64,000 bases of DNA from SZUA-320 sp963707875 (GTDB lineage Bacteria; Gemmatimonadota; Gemmatimonadetes; Gemmatimonadales; GWC2-71-9): the NCBI GenBank assembly GCA_963707875.1, contig CAVPRU010000002.1:372001-436000 (forward strand). Direction: 5' to 3'. Position numbers and translations under genes: made by a program. The notes below the pieces were generated by a model. The model was not told the origin of the DNA. It did not search any database and saw only the letters and a list, made by a program, of their open reading frames with translations. The stretch's first letter is position 1. Each line of letters opens with the position of its first letter. Of the stretch, positions 9,971-21,400 are shown piece after piece.

Positions 9971-10571
9971 GGCTCGGAAGCACTGGAGCCGGCCTACTGC
10001 CTGGGCGACCGACGGGTCGGTCGCTCGGGTGGCGATCTCCCGGTCGAGGACGAGCCGGCGATCCCGCTTGTACTGGAAGAGGGCCCAGTACTCCCGGAAG
10101 ACCAGCCGGTCGTCGCAGGTGAGCGGGGAGGAGGCATGGGCCAGCGCCTCCAGCCAGGCGAGGTGGGCCAGGGTCCAGTGCTTGCCGGCTCAGTAGACGA
10201 GCCCCCGACGGGTCAGGAACTTGAGCAGGCAGTGCTTGGACTTGAGCAGCTCCCGCTGGACGGTCTCTCGGCAGCGGACCAGGTCGCGGAGCGCCTCCTG
10301 TTCGGGCGTGGGCACCCGAACGGAGGTGAGTTCCCCGGCCCGGAAAAGGCGGGCCAACTGGACGGCATCGTAGCGATCGTGCTTCCGCTGGATCCCGGGC
10401 TTGGTGGGGATCAGGGAGGGGGCGATGACCGTGCAGGATGGCCCCAGTTGGTGAGGGCCCGCTCCTCGTTCGGGACCTGGGCGACCTCGGTCGGGGCCGG
10501 GGCGTCGGCCGGCAGGACGGCCAGGGTAATCGACTGCTGGTGGACATCCATCCCACGTAGATATTGGACAT
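9971..10571 (-). mobile_element. IS110-family transposase remnant
   Basis: On the minus strand the start MSNIYVG is followed, after a missing base, by MDVHQQSITLAVLPADAP, the N-terminal DEDD (RuvC-like) domain opening of IS110 transposases. PSLIPTKPGIQRKHDRYDAVQLARLFRAGELT and LVRCRETVQRELLKSKH are further family blocks. About 30 residues are missing in the middle, TGA replaces an expected Trp codon near 10190, and the gene stops at AVGRLQCFR, before the C-terminal transposase_20 serine domain. The element is dead and truncated by the neighbouring gene. Confidence 0.8.
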
Positions 10572-10758
10572 GGACGGGTCCTCCGACTGGTGGTGGCGAC
10601 GGCTGGTGCGGTTGCCTGTGGCTCTGGTACCCCGGAACCCTCGGGAACTAACCCACGGATTCGCGGGGGGCCAGCCCAGTCATAACTTCTAGACACACCA
10701 CCAACATCTGCTCGGAAGCTTGACGCCCTTCATGGCTTCGTAGTACACTTCCGAGCAC

Positions 10759-12120
10759 ATGGACCTCGTCGACCTCCTCCGGCGCCCCGAGGGCAAGACG
10801 CTGGAGTTCAAGCGCGACCTCTCCTCCCCGGACGGCGCGCTCAAGACCATTGTCGCCTTCGCCAACACTGCAGGCGGAACACTGCTCGTCGGTGTCGAGG
10901 ACCGCACCCGCCACGTGCGCGGCGTTCCGGATGCCCTCGATCTGGAGGAACGCATCGCCAACCTGGTGAACGACGCCATCGCGCCCCGTCTCCTGCCGGA
11001 GATCGAGATCTTGCCGTGGCGACGCACGCAGGTTATCGCCATTCAGGTCCACCCGAGCGCCACGCGTCCTCACTACCTCAAACGAGAGGGCATCGAAACC
11101 GGCACCTATCTGCGCGTGGGCTCCACCAACCGCCGCGCGGACACCGACATGTTGCAGGAGCTGCGCCGTACCGCGCGCGGAGAGAGCTTCGACGAGCAGC
11201 CGATGCCCGATCTCGACTCGGAAGCGATCGACTTCCGAGCAGCTTCCGAGTTGTTCGCACCAATTCGTCCGCTCCGCAAGCGCGACCTCGACACGCTCCG
11301 CCTGCTCACCGACTACCAGGGCCGCAAGGTGCCGACCATCGGCGGCGTTCTCCTCTTCGGCCTCGAGCGCCAACGCCACTTCCCGGACGCCTGGATTCAG
11401 GCCGGGCGCTTCGCCGGCAGCGACAGGAGCCGGATCATCGATCGGGCCGAGTTCCGTGGGCTGCCAGTTGCCGCCATCGAAGACGCCATCGCGTTTATCG
11501 AGAAGCACTCGCTGCACGGCGCCGAGATCGGGACGGTTCGCCGAAAGGAACGCTGGAACCTGCCGCCAGTGGCCGTCCGCGAAGCGATGATCAACGCGGT
11601 CACGCACGCCGACTACGCGCAGCGCGGTGCACCAATTCGGGTCTCCATCTTCGACGACCGCCTCGAGATCGAGAACCCCGGCCTTCTCCCCTTCGGACTC
11701 ACCGTCGAGGACCTGAAGCACGGCATCTCCAAGCTCCGCAACCGCGTCATCGGACGCGTCCTTCACGCACTCGGTCTCATCGAGCAGTGGGGCAGCGGTA
11801 TCCAGCGCATGATCTCCGCCTGCCGCGAGGCCGGGCTCGACGCCCCCCGGTTCGAGGAGATCGCGACCAGGTTTCGCGTGACCGTTTTCACCGCGCGAGT
11901 CAACCGCCCCCCGCTCGATAACACCGATCAGGCGATTGTGGACGCGCTGTCGGACGGGGCGGGTAGATTGACCAGTGAAATCGCCGCCGTCATCGGACTG
12001 ACCCCGAGGGCCACCCGCACCCGGCTGGCTCGGCTGGCGGGAAGCGGTTTGTTGCGCGAAGTTGGCACGGGCCCCCAGGACCCGAAGCGGCGGTATTTCA
12101 GCGCCAGCCTCCACTACTGA
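10759..12120 (+). CDS. AlbA_2 (Schlafen-like) ATP-binding transcriptional regulator
   Basis: A 453-residue protein. Residues 12-48 (KTLEFKRDLSSPDGALKTIV, AFANTAGGTLLVGVED) form the AlbA_2 / Schlafen-AlbA domain. A HATPase_c_4 domain at about 265-350 contains REAMINAVTHADY and the G-box GSGIQRM. Residues from about 395 form a winged helix (LTSEIAAVIGLTPRATRTRLARLAGSGLL). Proteins of this architecture sit beside many defence loci and are often called putative DNA-binding or ATP-dependent regulators. Only 17 bp separates it from the DUF499 gene, so it is likely the first gene of the defence operon. Confidence 0.85.
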   Translation: MDLVDLLRRPEGKTLEFKRDLSSPDGALKTIVAFANTAGGTLLVGVEDRTRHVRGVPDALDLEERIANLVNDAIAPRLLPEIEILPWRRTQVIAIQVHPSATRPHYLKREGIETGTYLRVGSTNRRADTDMLQELRRTARGESFDEQPMPDLDSEAIDFRAASELFAPIRPLRKRDLDTLRLLTDYQGRKVPTIGGVLLFGLERQRHFPDAWIQAGRFAGSDRSRIIDRAEFRGLPVAAIEDAIAFIEKHSLHGAEIGTVRRKERWNLPPVAVREAMINAVTHADYAQRGAPIRVSIFDDRLEIENPGLLPFGLTVEDLKHGISKLRNRVIGRVLHALGLIEQWGSGIQRMISACREAGLDAPRFEEIATRFRVTVFTARVNRPPLDNTDQAIVDALSDGAGRLTSEIAAVIGLTPRATRTRLARLAGSGLLREVGTGPQDPKRRYFSASLHY

Positions 12121-12137
12121 CGAACGAGGAACTCCAC

Positions 12138-15056
12138 TTGGGTATTCTCGCTACCTGCAAGCCGAGAGCTGACGTCCTCTCCGGCGACCTCAAGGACGCG
12201 ATCTTTGCCGCGGACTTCGGCGACGTCATCTCCGATCATCCCGGCGCCCCGGACGTCTATCGCGATCCCCAGCTCTTCTTCCGGAACACCCATCCGGCGC
12301 GCGACCTCATGCGCATCGTTCGCGAGGTGTTCTCGGCGCTTTCCAAGGAAGGAGAACCTGGCCTCGCGCTTCGCCTGAGTACGGGCTTTGGCGGCGGTAA
12401 GACACACACGCTGCTGACCCTGTGGCACCTGGCGGGCAACATCGCAAAGCCGGGGATGGGCACCGAGTTGCTGCCGGCGACGGGACGGCCGAAGAAAATG
12501 CGCATCGCGGCTGTGGACGGCGCGAAGGCGGGACACCCGGTCTTCGCGCAACACGGCGGCGTCGTCGTGAAGAGCCTTGCCGGAGAGCTGGCGTACCAGT
12601 TGGGTGGTGCGGCGGCCGTGAAGAAATTGGGCGCGGCCGATGATGTCTCCGCCCAGCCAACCGAGGCGGCGATCGAAGCGTTTCTCCCCGACGGGCCCGT
12701 GCTCATTCTCCTCGACGAGTTGGTGCTTTACCTGTCGGGACTGGACGACCAGGGGCGCAAGAACACGCTCAACGTCGTCAACAAGCTGGTCGCGATCGCC
12801 TCACGCCGCCCGCAGACCGTGCTGGTCGTCACGGACCCGGGCGCGCAGCCCAGCTATGCCGGCGAATCCGCCGACCTCGGCAAGGTCCTCGTTGCCGCCC
12901 GCGCGCTGGACGAACTGCTCGGCCGCAAGACGAGTGACTTCGATCCCATCGGATCGGAATCCGCCAAAGTGATCGCCAGGCGGCTCTTCGAGTCGGTTGA
13001 TGCGAATGCGGCTTCGCACACCGCGCAGGCGTACCATGCGCTGTTCGCACGCGTGTCGGACGAACATCCCGGCAGCATCCCGGCCGCCGCACGTACCGAG
13101 GAGTACACCAAGCGGATCGTCGAGTCCTATCCATTCCATCCGCGGCTGCTCGACACCGCCAAGGACCGCCTTGGCGCGCTGGCCGACTTTCAGCGTTCGC
13201 GCGGCGTGCTCCGCCTCTTTGCCCGCATCATCCGGGACGTCTGGGAACGCGCCGACGACGTGGACCTGATCACCGCCGGCGAGGTCGATTTCTCCAGCAA
13301 CCGGATCAAAAGCGATCTCCTCCAGCGGCTCAACAAGGAACAGTTCGATGCAGCGGTCTCGGCCGATGTGATCTCCCACGCCGGAGAGCTGGACAACGGC
13401 AAACGCGGCGTGCACACGCGTGTCGCGTCCGCGCTCATGGTGGAGAGTCTTCCGGGCACTTCAAACGCGGGGCTCACCGCCGACGACCTCACGCTCGCCG
13501 TGCTGCGCCCCGATGAAGCCGGGCAGGAACCGGTCGAGGCGCTCGACCACCTGATCGGCAACTGCTGGCATACGTATCCCATGGACGGCGGCGCCGGATA
13601 CCAGTTCCGCGTCGAGCCCAATGTCCGCAAGCAGATCGAGGAGCGGCGCAATCGGATCCCACTGGCCGACGCCGAGGCGCGCGTGCAGACGGAGGGGCAG
13701 CAGTACTTCCACGGTGCCGGCTTCAAGGTGCGGAACTGGCCGGAGCATGCCACGGCCGTTCCAGACATCGCACAGTTCCAGCTCGTGCTTTGTAATTCGG
13801 AAGCGAGAGCGAAATCAGTGGCGGCGCACGCCGACGACCGCAACGCCGGCGCACCCATCAAGCGGCGGTTCATCAACTCCGTGGTTGCCGTCGCACCCAC
13901 GGACGCGGCGTACCGTGCAGCGGTGCAGCGAGCACAGTCGCTCATGGCGGCCGAGGAGCTGGAACGCGAATACCGCACGGGAGATTCGGGCGCGATGATC
14001 CGTGAGCAGTTGAAGCGCCTCAAGCCGGAACTGGACAAACAGTTCCGCGTACAGGCCCGGCGCGCATTCGACCGCGTTGTGCTTGCTGACAGCAGCGCGT
14101 ATTCCATCGACGAAACCTTCCAGGGGGGCGATGAGCAGATCCTCAAGTCGCCGCAGGGACAGCAGGTGCTGCGGCGATTTCTCGAGGAGAAGGAGCTGAT
14201 CTATGGCGCAACGGACGCGCTCGACTCCAAGCTTCTGGTGCAGAAGTACCTCAAGGGCGCGGTGCCCGTGTCAGGGGAGACTGATGTCTGGACCGCGAGC
14301 GCGGTGCACGAGCGCCTGCTCAGCGCGCCGGGCTTACGGCTCGTGCCCGATGACGAGCTGACGCGCCGTACACTGCTCCGCGGAGCGCGCGATGGTCACC
14401 TCGTGCTTCGCCTGGGCGACGGTCGCGCGTACGACGGGGACGGAATGGTCGAAGGACCGGCTGGCTCGCGGCGGCGCGTGAAGGACGGCGCACTGCACAC
14501 ACTCGCCCTGGCGGACGACGTGCTCGTCGCGCTTCCGGGAGCCCCGGCGGTGGCCGGCTGGACGGCGGTGGACAGCCCACCGGCAGGCGGATCATCCGGG
14601 CCGCAGCCGCCACCTCCACCGCCTCCCGCTCCCGCGGGGGATCTCGTGACCGCCGACATAGGGAAGGCGGTCGAGGCGTCCGTATCGCGCCCGCTCACGC
14701 AGCTCGTGCTCACCGCGCGCACCCCCGCGGGCGCGAAGCTCCTATCGCAACTGGCGCAACCGTTCGGCGCCAGCAGCATCACGCTCAGTGTGTCGGTCGC
14801 CGGTGACGTGAAGGGCGGCGGCACGATGGGGCTCAGCATCGAAAGTGTGAAGCACACGCATCCGGTGAAGCCGCTGGACGTTGCCGCAGCGATTGCGAAT
14901 TCGCTGACCGTTCCCGATTCGTTCGAGGCGTCGCTGACGCTGGAGTTCGAGTCGGGGCTGCTGATGGCCGGCGACCACCTAAAGGCGCTCGCCAACCGCG
15001 GCGACGAGTTCCGGGTGAGCTGCCGGTTCGGGCCGAGTGCGGGCGGTGCGACGTGA
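12138..15056 (+). CDS. DUF499 ATPase of a helicase-methylase-ATPase defence operon
   Basis: A 972-residue protein starting at TTG 12138. Walker A GFGGGKTHTL lies at 83-92 and Walker B VLILLDELVLYL at about 188-199, the diagnostic pair of DUF499 ATPases. A proline-rich linker (PPPPPPPAPAGD) near 825 separates the ATPase from a C-terminal domain. DUF499 proteins are found with DUF1156 methylases and PLD/SNF2 helicases in anti-phage loci related to DISARM (the helicase-methylase-ATPase group). The gene is intact despite its length. The next gene overlaps its stop. Confidence 0.88.
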   Translation: MGILATCKPRADVLSGDLKDAIFAADFGDVISDHPGAPDVYRDPQLFFRNTHPARDLMRIVREVFSALSKEGEPGLALRLSTGFGGGKTHTLLTLWHLAGNIAKPGMGTELLPATGRPKKMRIAAVDGAKAGHPVFAQHGGVVVKSLAGELAYQLGGAAAVKKLGAADDVSAQPTEAAIEAFLPDGPVLILLDELVLYLSGLDDQGRKNTLNVVNKLVAIASRRPQTVLVVTDPGAQPSYAGESADLGKVLVAARALDELLGRKTSDFDPIGSESAKVIARRLFESVDANAASHTAQAYHALFARVSDEHPGSIPAAARTEEYTKRIVESYPFHPRLLDTAKDRLGALADFQRSRGVLRLFARIIRDVWERADDVDLITAGEVDFSSNRIKSDLLQRLNKEQFDAAVSADVISHAGELDNGKRGVHTRVASALMVESLPGTSNAGLTADDLTLAVLRPDEAGQEPVEALDHLIGNCWHTYPMDGGAGYQFRVEPNVRKQIEERRNRIPLADAEARVQTEGQQYFHGAGFKVRNWPEHATAVPDIAQFQLVLCNSEARAKSVAAHADDRNAGAPIKRRFINSVVAVAPTDAAYRAAVQRAQSLMAAEELEREYRTGDSGAMIREQLKRLKPELDKQFRVQARRAFDRVVLADSSAYSIDETFQGGDEQILKSPQGQQVLRRFLEEKELIYGATDALDSKLLVQKYLKGAVPVSGETDVWTASAVHERLLSAPGLRLVPDDELTRRTLLRGARDGHLVLRLGDGRAYDGDGMVEGPAGSRRRVKDGALHTLALADDVLVALPGAPAVAGWTAVDSPPAGGSSGPQPPPPPPPAPAGDLVTADIGKAVEASVSRPLTQLVLTARTPAGAKLLSQLAQPFGASSITLSVSVAGDVKGGGTMGLSIESVKHTHPVKPLDVAAAIANSLTVPDSFEASLTLEFESGLLMAGDHLKALANRGDEFRVSCRFGPSAGGAT

Positions 15057-15484
15057 CGGTGCGCGAGGCGTCATTTGCGCTCCGCGTGGTGCGGCGGCGG
15101 CAGGGAGACGCCGGCATTCTTTATAGAAGGACGCTGACGGCCAAGCACGTCGAGCGGCTGACGCGCATCCGGGCCATCTCGCCCCTGGCGTTCGCGGCGG
15201 CGATGCCATTGTTGCGCACGGCTGTCCGCGCCTCCGGCGGCTCGGCGGGCGTGCGCCTGTCCCCCGGTCCCTATCACGCGCTCGACGCCGATTGGGGAGC
15301 GCGCGTGGCGTGCTACGCGCTCGTGGCCAGCGGGCTGCGCGACGGCGGGCGGATGGCGCGCGCGGCGGGCCAGCTCAAGGACGCAGATGCCGCCGAGGCT
15401 GCGTGGTGGTTTGGGGCGATGATGCGGCGGGACGGGCGCCGGGCGATCCGGGCGCTGCGCATACTCACGGAGGCGACCAAATGA
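15053..15484 (+). CDS. small conserved partner of the DUF499/DUF1156 operon
   Basis: A 143-residue protein starting with GTG 15053, overlapping the DUF499 stop by 4 nt, and ending in an ATGA overlap with the methylase gene. It is Arg/Ala-rich with a helical C-terminal half. I recognise no motif. The position and double translational coupling argue that it is a true subunit or regulator of the system and not a chance frame. Confidence 0.6.
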   Translation: MTVREASFALRVVRRRQGDAGILYRRTLTAKHVERLTRIRAISPLAFAAAMPLLRTAVRASGGSAGVRLSPGPYHALDADWGARVACYALVASGLRDGGRMARAAGQLKDADAAEAAWWFGAMMRRDGRRAIRALRILTEATK

Positions 15485-18462
15485 CGGGGACGCGTGCGTC
15501 CGGGCGGGTGGGGCTGACGGGGACCACTGGCAAGCCACGGGTGTTGATCGAGGAGTGGCTGCCGGCGGCGGCGATCGGCGTCGAGTGCATCCGCGAGCGG
15601 TCGACCGGTCAGCAGCCGCCCGACAAGCGATTGCACGTCTGGTGGGCGCGGCGGCCATTGACGGCGGCGCGGGCGGCGGTGCTCGGCTCGCTCTTGCCGG
15701 CGGATTTTCCGCGGGATGTGTTTGAACGGCTGTTGGGGTTCGGCCTACCGAGCGGCGAGCTGGTGCGCATTCGCCGTCTGATGGACGCGGGCGTTCGCAT
15801 TCCCGGCGGCTTCGGCGTGGGCCGCGCGTTCACGCGAGAACTACCGGATCGAGATCTCGACCGCGCGCGCGCGGCGATGCGCACGCTATGGGGAGACGAC
15901 GTCGCCGTCATCGATCCCATGGCTGGCGGCGGGTCGATTCCGCTGGAAGCCGCGCGACTCGGCCTCCGTTCGCTTGCCAACGAGTACAATCCGGTCGCCT
16001 GTTCGGTACTCGAGGCGACGACGGACTATCCGTTCCGATACGGGCCCGAGCTCGGCCGAGCGCGCCCGGCACTGGGGACGCGAATGGCTGAAGCGCATCG
16101 AACCGAGGCTCGGCAAGTTCTTTCCAAAACGCAAGGACGGCCTCGTGCATGCGTATATCTACGCGCGCACCGTGCCGTGCCCGGACACCGGCCACGAGAC
16201 GCCGCTGGTTCCGGATTGGTCGCTGCTCAAGCCGAAGGGCGGGCTGCAGGTGGTGGCCGAACCGGTGGTGGACAAGAAGGGCGGGCACCTGGACGCATCC
16301 GCGTCCGCGAGGTGGGCGAGGGCCGCGGGCAGCTCCGGCAGGCACCGCTCCCGACCTACAAGAAGGGCAAAGGTGTTTCGCTCTTCAGCGGAAACCTGAT
16401 TCCCGCCGAGTACATCAAGGCGAAGGCGCAGGCCGGGGAGATGGGGAGCAGGCTGTACGCGGTGGCGGTGAAGACGCCGCAGGGGCTCACGTTCGAGCCG
16501 CCGGAGCAGGCGGACCTCGACGCGATCGACGTGGCTGCGAAGGAGCTGGCCAAGCACCGGACGCGGTGGGAGCGGGAGAATGTGATTCCGACAGAGCGCA
16601 TCCCGGCGGGTGACAAGACCGGCGAGCCGCTCGCGCGCGGGATTCCGACGTGGGCCGACATGTTCTCCGCCCGACAGCTGCTCGGCATGGGCGTGCTGGT
16701 GGAGGAGCTGCGCGCGCTGCGAGCCGGAGATCGTGAAGACGGAGGGCGAAGAGCGCGGCGGGGCGGTCGAGCATCTGCTGGCGTTTGCGATTGACAAGTT
16801 CCTCAACTACAACTGCCGCAGACTCGCTTCGTGGCACACACCCGCGGTGTCGTGAAGGGCAAGATGGATCGACATGACTTCGCGTTCAAGTCGACGTTCG
16901 CCGAGATGGCGCCCTGCGGCGCTGGTGGTGGGCTCGCCTGGGCCATTGACAATGTCGTCGAGGCCTGGGAGAAGATCGCATTGCTCCGCGCGCCGATGCA
17001 CGCGCAGCCGGTGCAGCTCACGCATGGGATCGGCCACTCACTCCCCGGCGATTGCGGACAGCTCGCTCGCCGCGGTCGTCGTCGATCCGCCGTACGACGA
17101 CAACGTCCAGTACTCCGAGCTGGCCGACTTCTTCTACGTCTGGCTCAAGCGCACGCAGGGTCACCGACATCCCGGACTGGTTCGCCACCTACCTCTGCGA
17201 CCACGACGAGGAGGCCGTGGTCAACATCAGCCGCTTCCGCGACGAGGGCGAAGCCGCGCAAGACCGCCAGGGCGAAGGCGCGCACGCATCTACCGCGAGC
17301 TGATGACCAGACACCTTCCGCGAGTGCCACCGCGTGCTCCGGGACGACGGCGTGCTCACGGTGATGTTCACCCACAAGAAGCAGGAGGCGTGGGAAGCGC
17401 TCTTTACGTCGCTCATCCGATCGGGCTTCACCATCACCGCCACGTGGCCGGTCAAGACGGAGAGCGAGCACAGTCTGCACCAGGCCAAGAAGAACGCCGC
17501 CCAGAGCACGGTCTTTCTCGTCGCCCGCAAGCGCGACCCGAACGCCGGCACCGGGCTATTTCGACCGCGCGATGCAGCAGGAGATCCGCCAGCGCGCCGA
17601 GTCGACCGCCGACCGGCTGCAGAAGGAAGGGCTCAACGCGGTGGACCAGCTCGTCGGGTCCTTTGGGCCCGCGCTGGAGGTTTACAGCCGCTACGCGGAG
17701 GTGCGCACCGATACTGGCGACGAGGTGGGCGTGGACCGCGCGATCGATATCGCGTCGGACGCGGTGAGCAACTGGCGCATTCAGCAGCTTGCCTCGCGCG
17801 GGCTCGCGGGCGTGGAACCCGAAGGCAAGTTCGCCCTGCTCTGCTGGGACGTGCTCGGCGCCGCTGAGTTCCGGTTCAACGAGGCCAAGCTGCTAGGCCA
17901 CGCCGTGGGGATGGATGTCGCTCAGCTTGCGGCCGCGGGTCTTGTCAAACGCACGGCGGACAAGGTCAACATCCACTCGGCGAAGGACCGTCGCCGCGAC
18001 CGCGCGATCGAGGATGCCGACGACGCGGGCAAGGGGGGTAAGGTCCATCCGAACGATGCAGCGTTCAAGACGGCGATCGACGGCTGCCATGCTCTCGCGC
18101 TACGGTATGCCGAAGCTGGGGGCGGTGCCGCGGGTGTGGGTGCCGCGCGCTCGCTCGCGCGCCACCAGGGGTGGGACAAGGACTCTGCCGTCGCCCGCTT
18201 GATGGCAGCCCTCGTGCAGGCCGCACCTCCGGGGGTGAGGATCGAACGCAGCAAGCAGAGCGCGGCGGCAAAGTTCCTGGAGTTCCGCGCCTGGCACGCG
18301 CTCTTGTACCCGCTGTTCGGCGTGCCAGCGCCGGACTGGACGGAGGTGCTGCCCGATCAGATCCAGTTTGAGCTGCGGGCGCCGGTGGAGGTAGAAGAAG
18401 AACCCGGCGCAGCCGACGCTGAGGACGACGACGAAGCCGAGGGCGACGAGGAAGAGGAGTAG
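15481..18462 (+). pseudogene. DUF1156 adenine-specific DNA methyltransferase, multiply frameshifted
   Basis: Stitching frames yields a protein of about 990 aa. It starts with the DUF1156 domain (VLIEEWLPAAAIGVECIRER, KRLHVWWARRPL), then SAM motif I DPMAGGGSIPLEAARLG and catalytic motif IV VVDPPYDDNVQYSEL, and ends in an acidic tail (EDDDEAEGDEEEE). The enzyme should N6-methylate adenine in host DNA to mark self. Frame changes occur near 16054, 16294, 16722, 16847, 17027, 17159, three in 17240-17310, and 17551. The flanking DUF499 and helicase genes have none. Either the methylase is truly inactivated or the read consensus is locally poor. Confidence 0.8.
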
Positions 18463-21400
18463 ATGGCGCTGCGCGACCGGCCGTGGAAGCGGTTCGTCAA
18501 TGCGCCGGACCCGGAGCTGCTGTCGGAGCTGTACGAGCCGGCGCTCAGCGAGGCGGTGCGGTACGATCGCTGCTGCGCCTACTTCTCGTCGAGTGTCCTG
18601 GCAGTGGCGGCGCGCGGGTTCGCGCCGTTGGTCGCCCATCTCCTCGACTCAAAGGAACCATTTCGACGGCCACCGGTGCGGCTGCTCGTGAACGAGGAGC
18701 TGACCCGCGACGACGTGGATGCGATGCTCCACGCGCACGGGGCCGAAGCGTTGGCCCAGAAGCTCGCGACGCGGCTGTTGGAGCCTCGCGACGCGCTGGA
18801 AAAGGAGCGGCTGGCGCTGCTCGGACTGCTTGTGAAGCGCGGTTTGCTGGAAGTGCGCGTGGGCGTGATGCGCTCCGGGCGCGGCATTCTCCACGCCAAG
18901 TTCGGCGTCATCACCGACGCTGCCGGCGACGCGCTGGTGTTCAGCGGGAGTGGCAACGAGTCGGCCTATGGGCTGATTGCGAACTACGAGGAACTGGAGG
19001 TCACGCGGTCGTGGGACGACGCGGAGCGGTACGAGTACTTCCGTAACCGGTTCGAGGAGCTCTGGGCCGGCAACAACTCGCAGGTGGACGTGATCTCGCT
19101 GCCGGCGGCGGTGCGTGAGCGATTGATTCGCTATGCACAGCACGAGGACCTGCCCGTGGCGCCGCTGCGGCCGGCGATGAGCCGGCGCGAGCGGCTGGAG
19201 GCGTGGATGCGGTGGCGCTTCGCGCTTGAGGCGCCATGGTTTCCCGATGGCGGCCGTAACAGCGACGCGATGGCGCCGGGGGTGTGGCTCTGGCCGCATC
19301 AGGTCCGTGTCGTGGAGGAGTGTGCCAACGCCTGGCCTGCGGGACGATTGCTCTGCGACGAAGTGGGAATGGGCAAGACGGTCGAGGCGATCATGATCCT
19401 GCGGCGCCTGCTGGCCGGCCGCGGCGTGCGGCGGGCCCTGCTGCTCGTGCCCGCCGGGATTCTGAGGCAATGGCAGGAGGAGCTGCGGGAGAAGGGCGGG
19501 CTGCTCGTGCCGCGGCTCGAGGGGCAATCGACGCTAATGTGGCCGGATGGGCACGAGGAGCAGGCGCTCGATCTCGCCACGGCGCTTCGGCAGCCATTGA
19601 TGTTGATGAGCCGCGAGATGGCGCGGCTGGAGCAGAACGCGAGCGTCGTTCTCGCCGCGCCCGTGTGGGATCTCGTGCTGCTCGACGAGGCCCATGCCGC
19701 GCGCCGCGCGAGCCAGGTGGAGACGGAGTTCAATTCGGCAACGCTGTTGCTCGAGCTATTGCGCAAGCTCCAGCTCAACGGCCGCGCGCGCGGATTGCTC
19801 CTGCTCAGCGCCACGCCGATGCAGACGCACCCGTGGGAGCCGTGGGATCTGCTCGGCGTGCTCGGTGAGGGGGCACCCTGGCTGTCGGATTTCAGCGTGG
19901 TGCGCACGTACTACGAGGCGCTAGCGAGCGCGCAGGACCGGCCGGTTCCCATGGAGCGTGGCCGAGCCATTGCCGCCACGGTGGCAGAGGACAAGGCCTT
20001 TCCCGCGCTACCCCTGAAACCCGGCGACCTCCCGACGCGGCTACTCGTAGCAGCGCGGGAGGAACGCCATCAGCTCGTCCGACAGTTGCGTGACGGCGCG
20101 CCGCTCGGCCGCCGCATGCATCGGAATACGCGGGAGACGCTCCGCTCATACTACAGGCGCGGCCTCATCGAACGGCCGCCGGCCGAGCGAAGGATCCAGG
20201 ACGTGCGCTACGAGTTTGCCGATCCAGATGAGCGCGTGCTGTACGACGGTATCCAGTCCTACGTGGACCGCCGCTTTCAGGAACTGGAAGCGGAACGACC
20301 CGGCAAGGGCTTCGTGATGACCGTCTACCGCCGGCGGGCGGCGAGTTCGCCGCTGGCGCTGCGCCGCAGCCTCGAGCGTCGGAAGCAGGGGCTGGAGACG
20401 GTGGCGCGCGGTGCGGCCGCCAACGCGGCGGATGACCTGGACGCATCGGATCAGCAGGACATCGACGAGTTGATGGGTGGTGCTCCCGCGCCGCGGTTCG
20501 CGTCGTCGCTGCCGGACGACCCCGCCGTGGCCCGGCAGGAGTTGCGGGATGTTGAGGGACTGCTTGCACGGCTCAACGCTTTGAGCCGCGGCGATTCAAA
20601 GCTCGAGCAGTTCGTGCGCGCGCTTCAGCACGCGACCGACGACGGCCGACCGTGTCTGGTGTTTTCCGAGTTCACGGACACAGTGGAGTACCTGCGCGAC
20701 GCGCTCTTTCCGGGACTCGGTGCCGGCGTCGCCTGCTACACCGGCGATGGCGGCCTGGTATTTGACGACGGCCGGTGGCGTCACGTGACCAAGCAGGAGA
20801 TCACGACACGCTTGTCAGCGCGCACGATTCGTGTGTTGGTCTGCTCGGATGCGGCGAGCGAGGGCCTGAACCTCCAGGTGGCGAGCGCGCTGATCAACTA
20901 TGACTTGCCGTGGAACCCGGCGCGCGTGGAGCAGCGGATCGGGCGCATTGACCGTATCGGCCAACTGGCGCCCGACTTGCGGATCGTGAATCTGGTGCTC
21001 GCGGGCAGCGTGGATGAGCGGGTGTACCAGGTGCTGAGCCATCGCTGCGCTTTGTTCCAGAGCTACGTCGGCGCAATGCAGCCGGTGTTGTCGATGGCAC
21101 GGCGGATGCTGCTTGGCGTGAGGCCATTCAACGCTGCAGAATTGAATGCGGAGGCAGACCGCACGGCGGGTGACGCGCTTGCGAACGCGGCATTTCAAGG
21201 CGGCGAGGAGTCACCGCCGCAGGGCAGGCCACCCGGTGTCACCATCGAGGACCTCGTTCGCGCGCATGGTTCTCTGAAGGAAGGCACTCACGTGGAAACG
21301 CCGGGCGGTTCGCGGCCTCTCGCGGCGACATGGCGCGAACTAGCCGCAGACCCTACGGCCGTTGCGCTCTCGCCCCTCCTGGCAGAGGTGCGCACGACGG

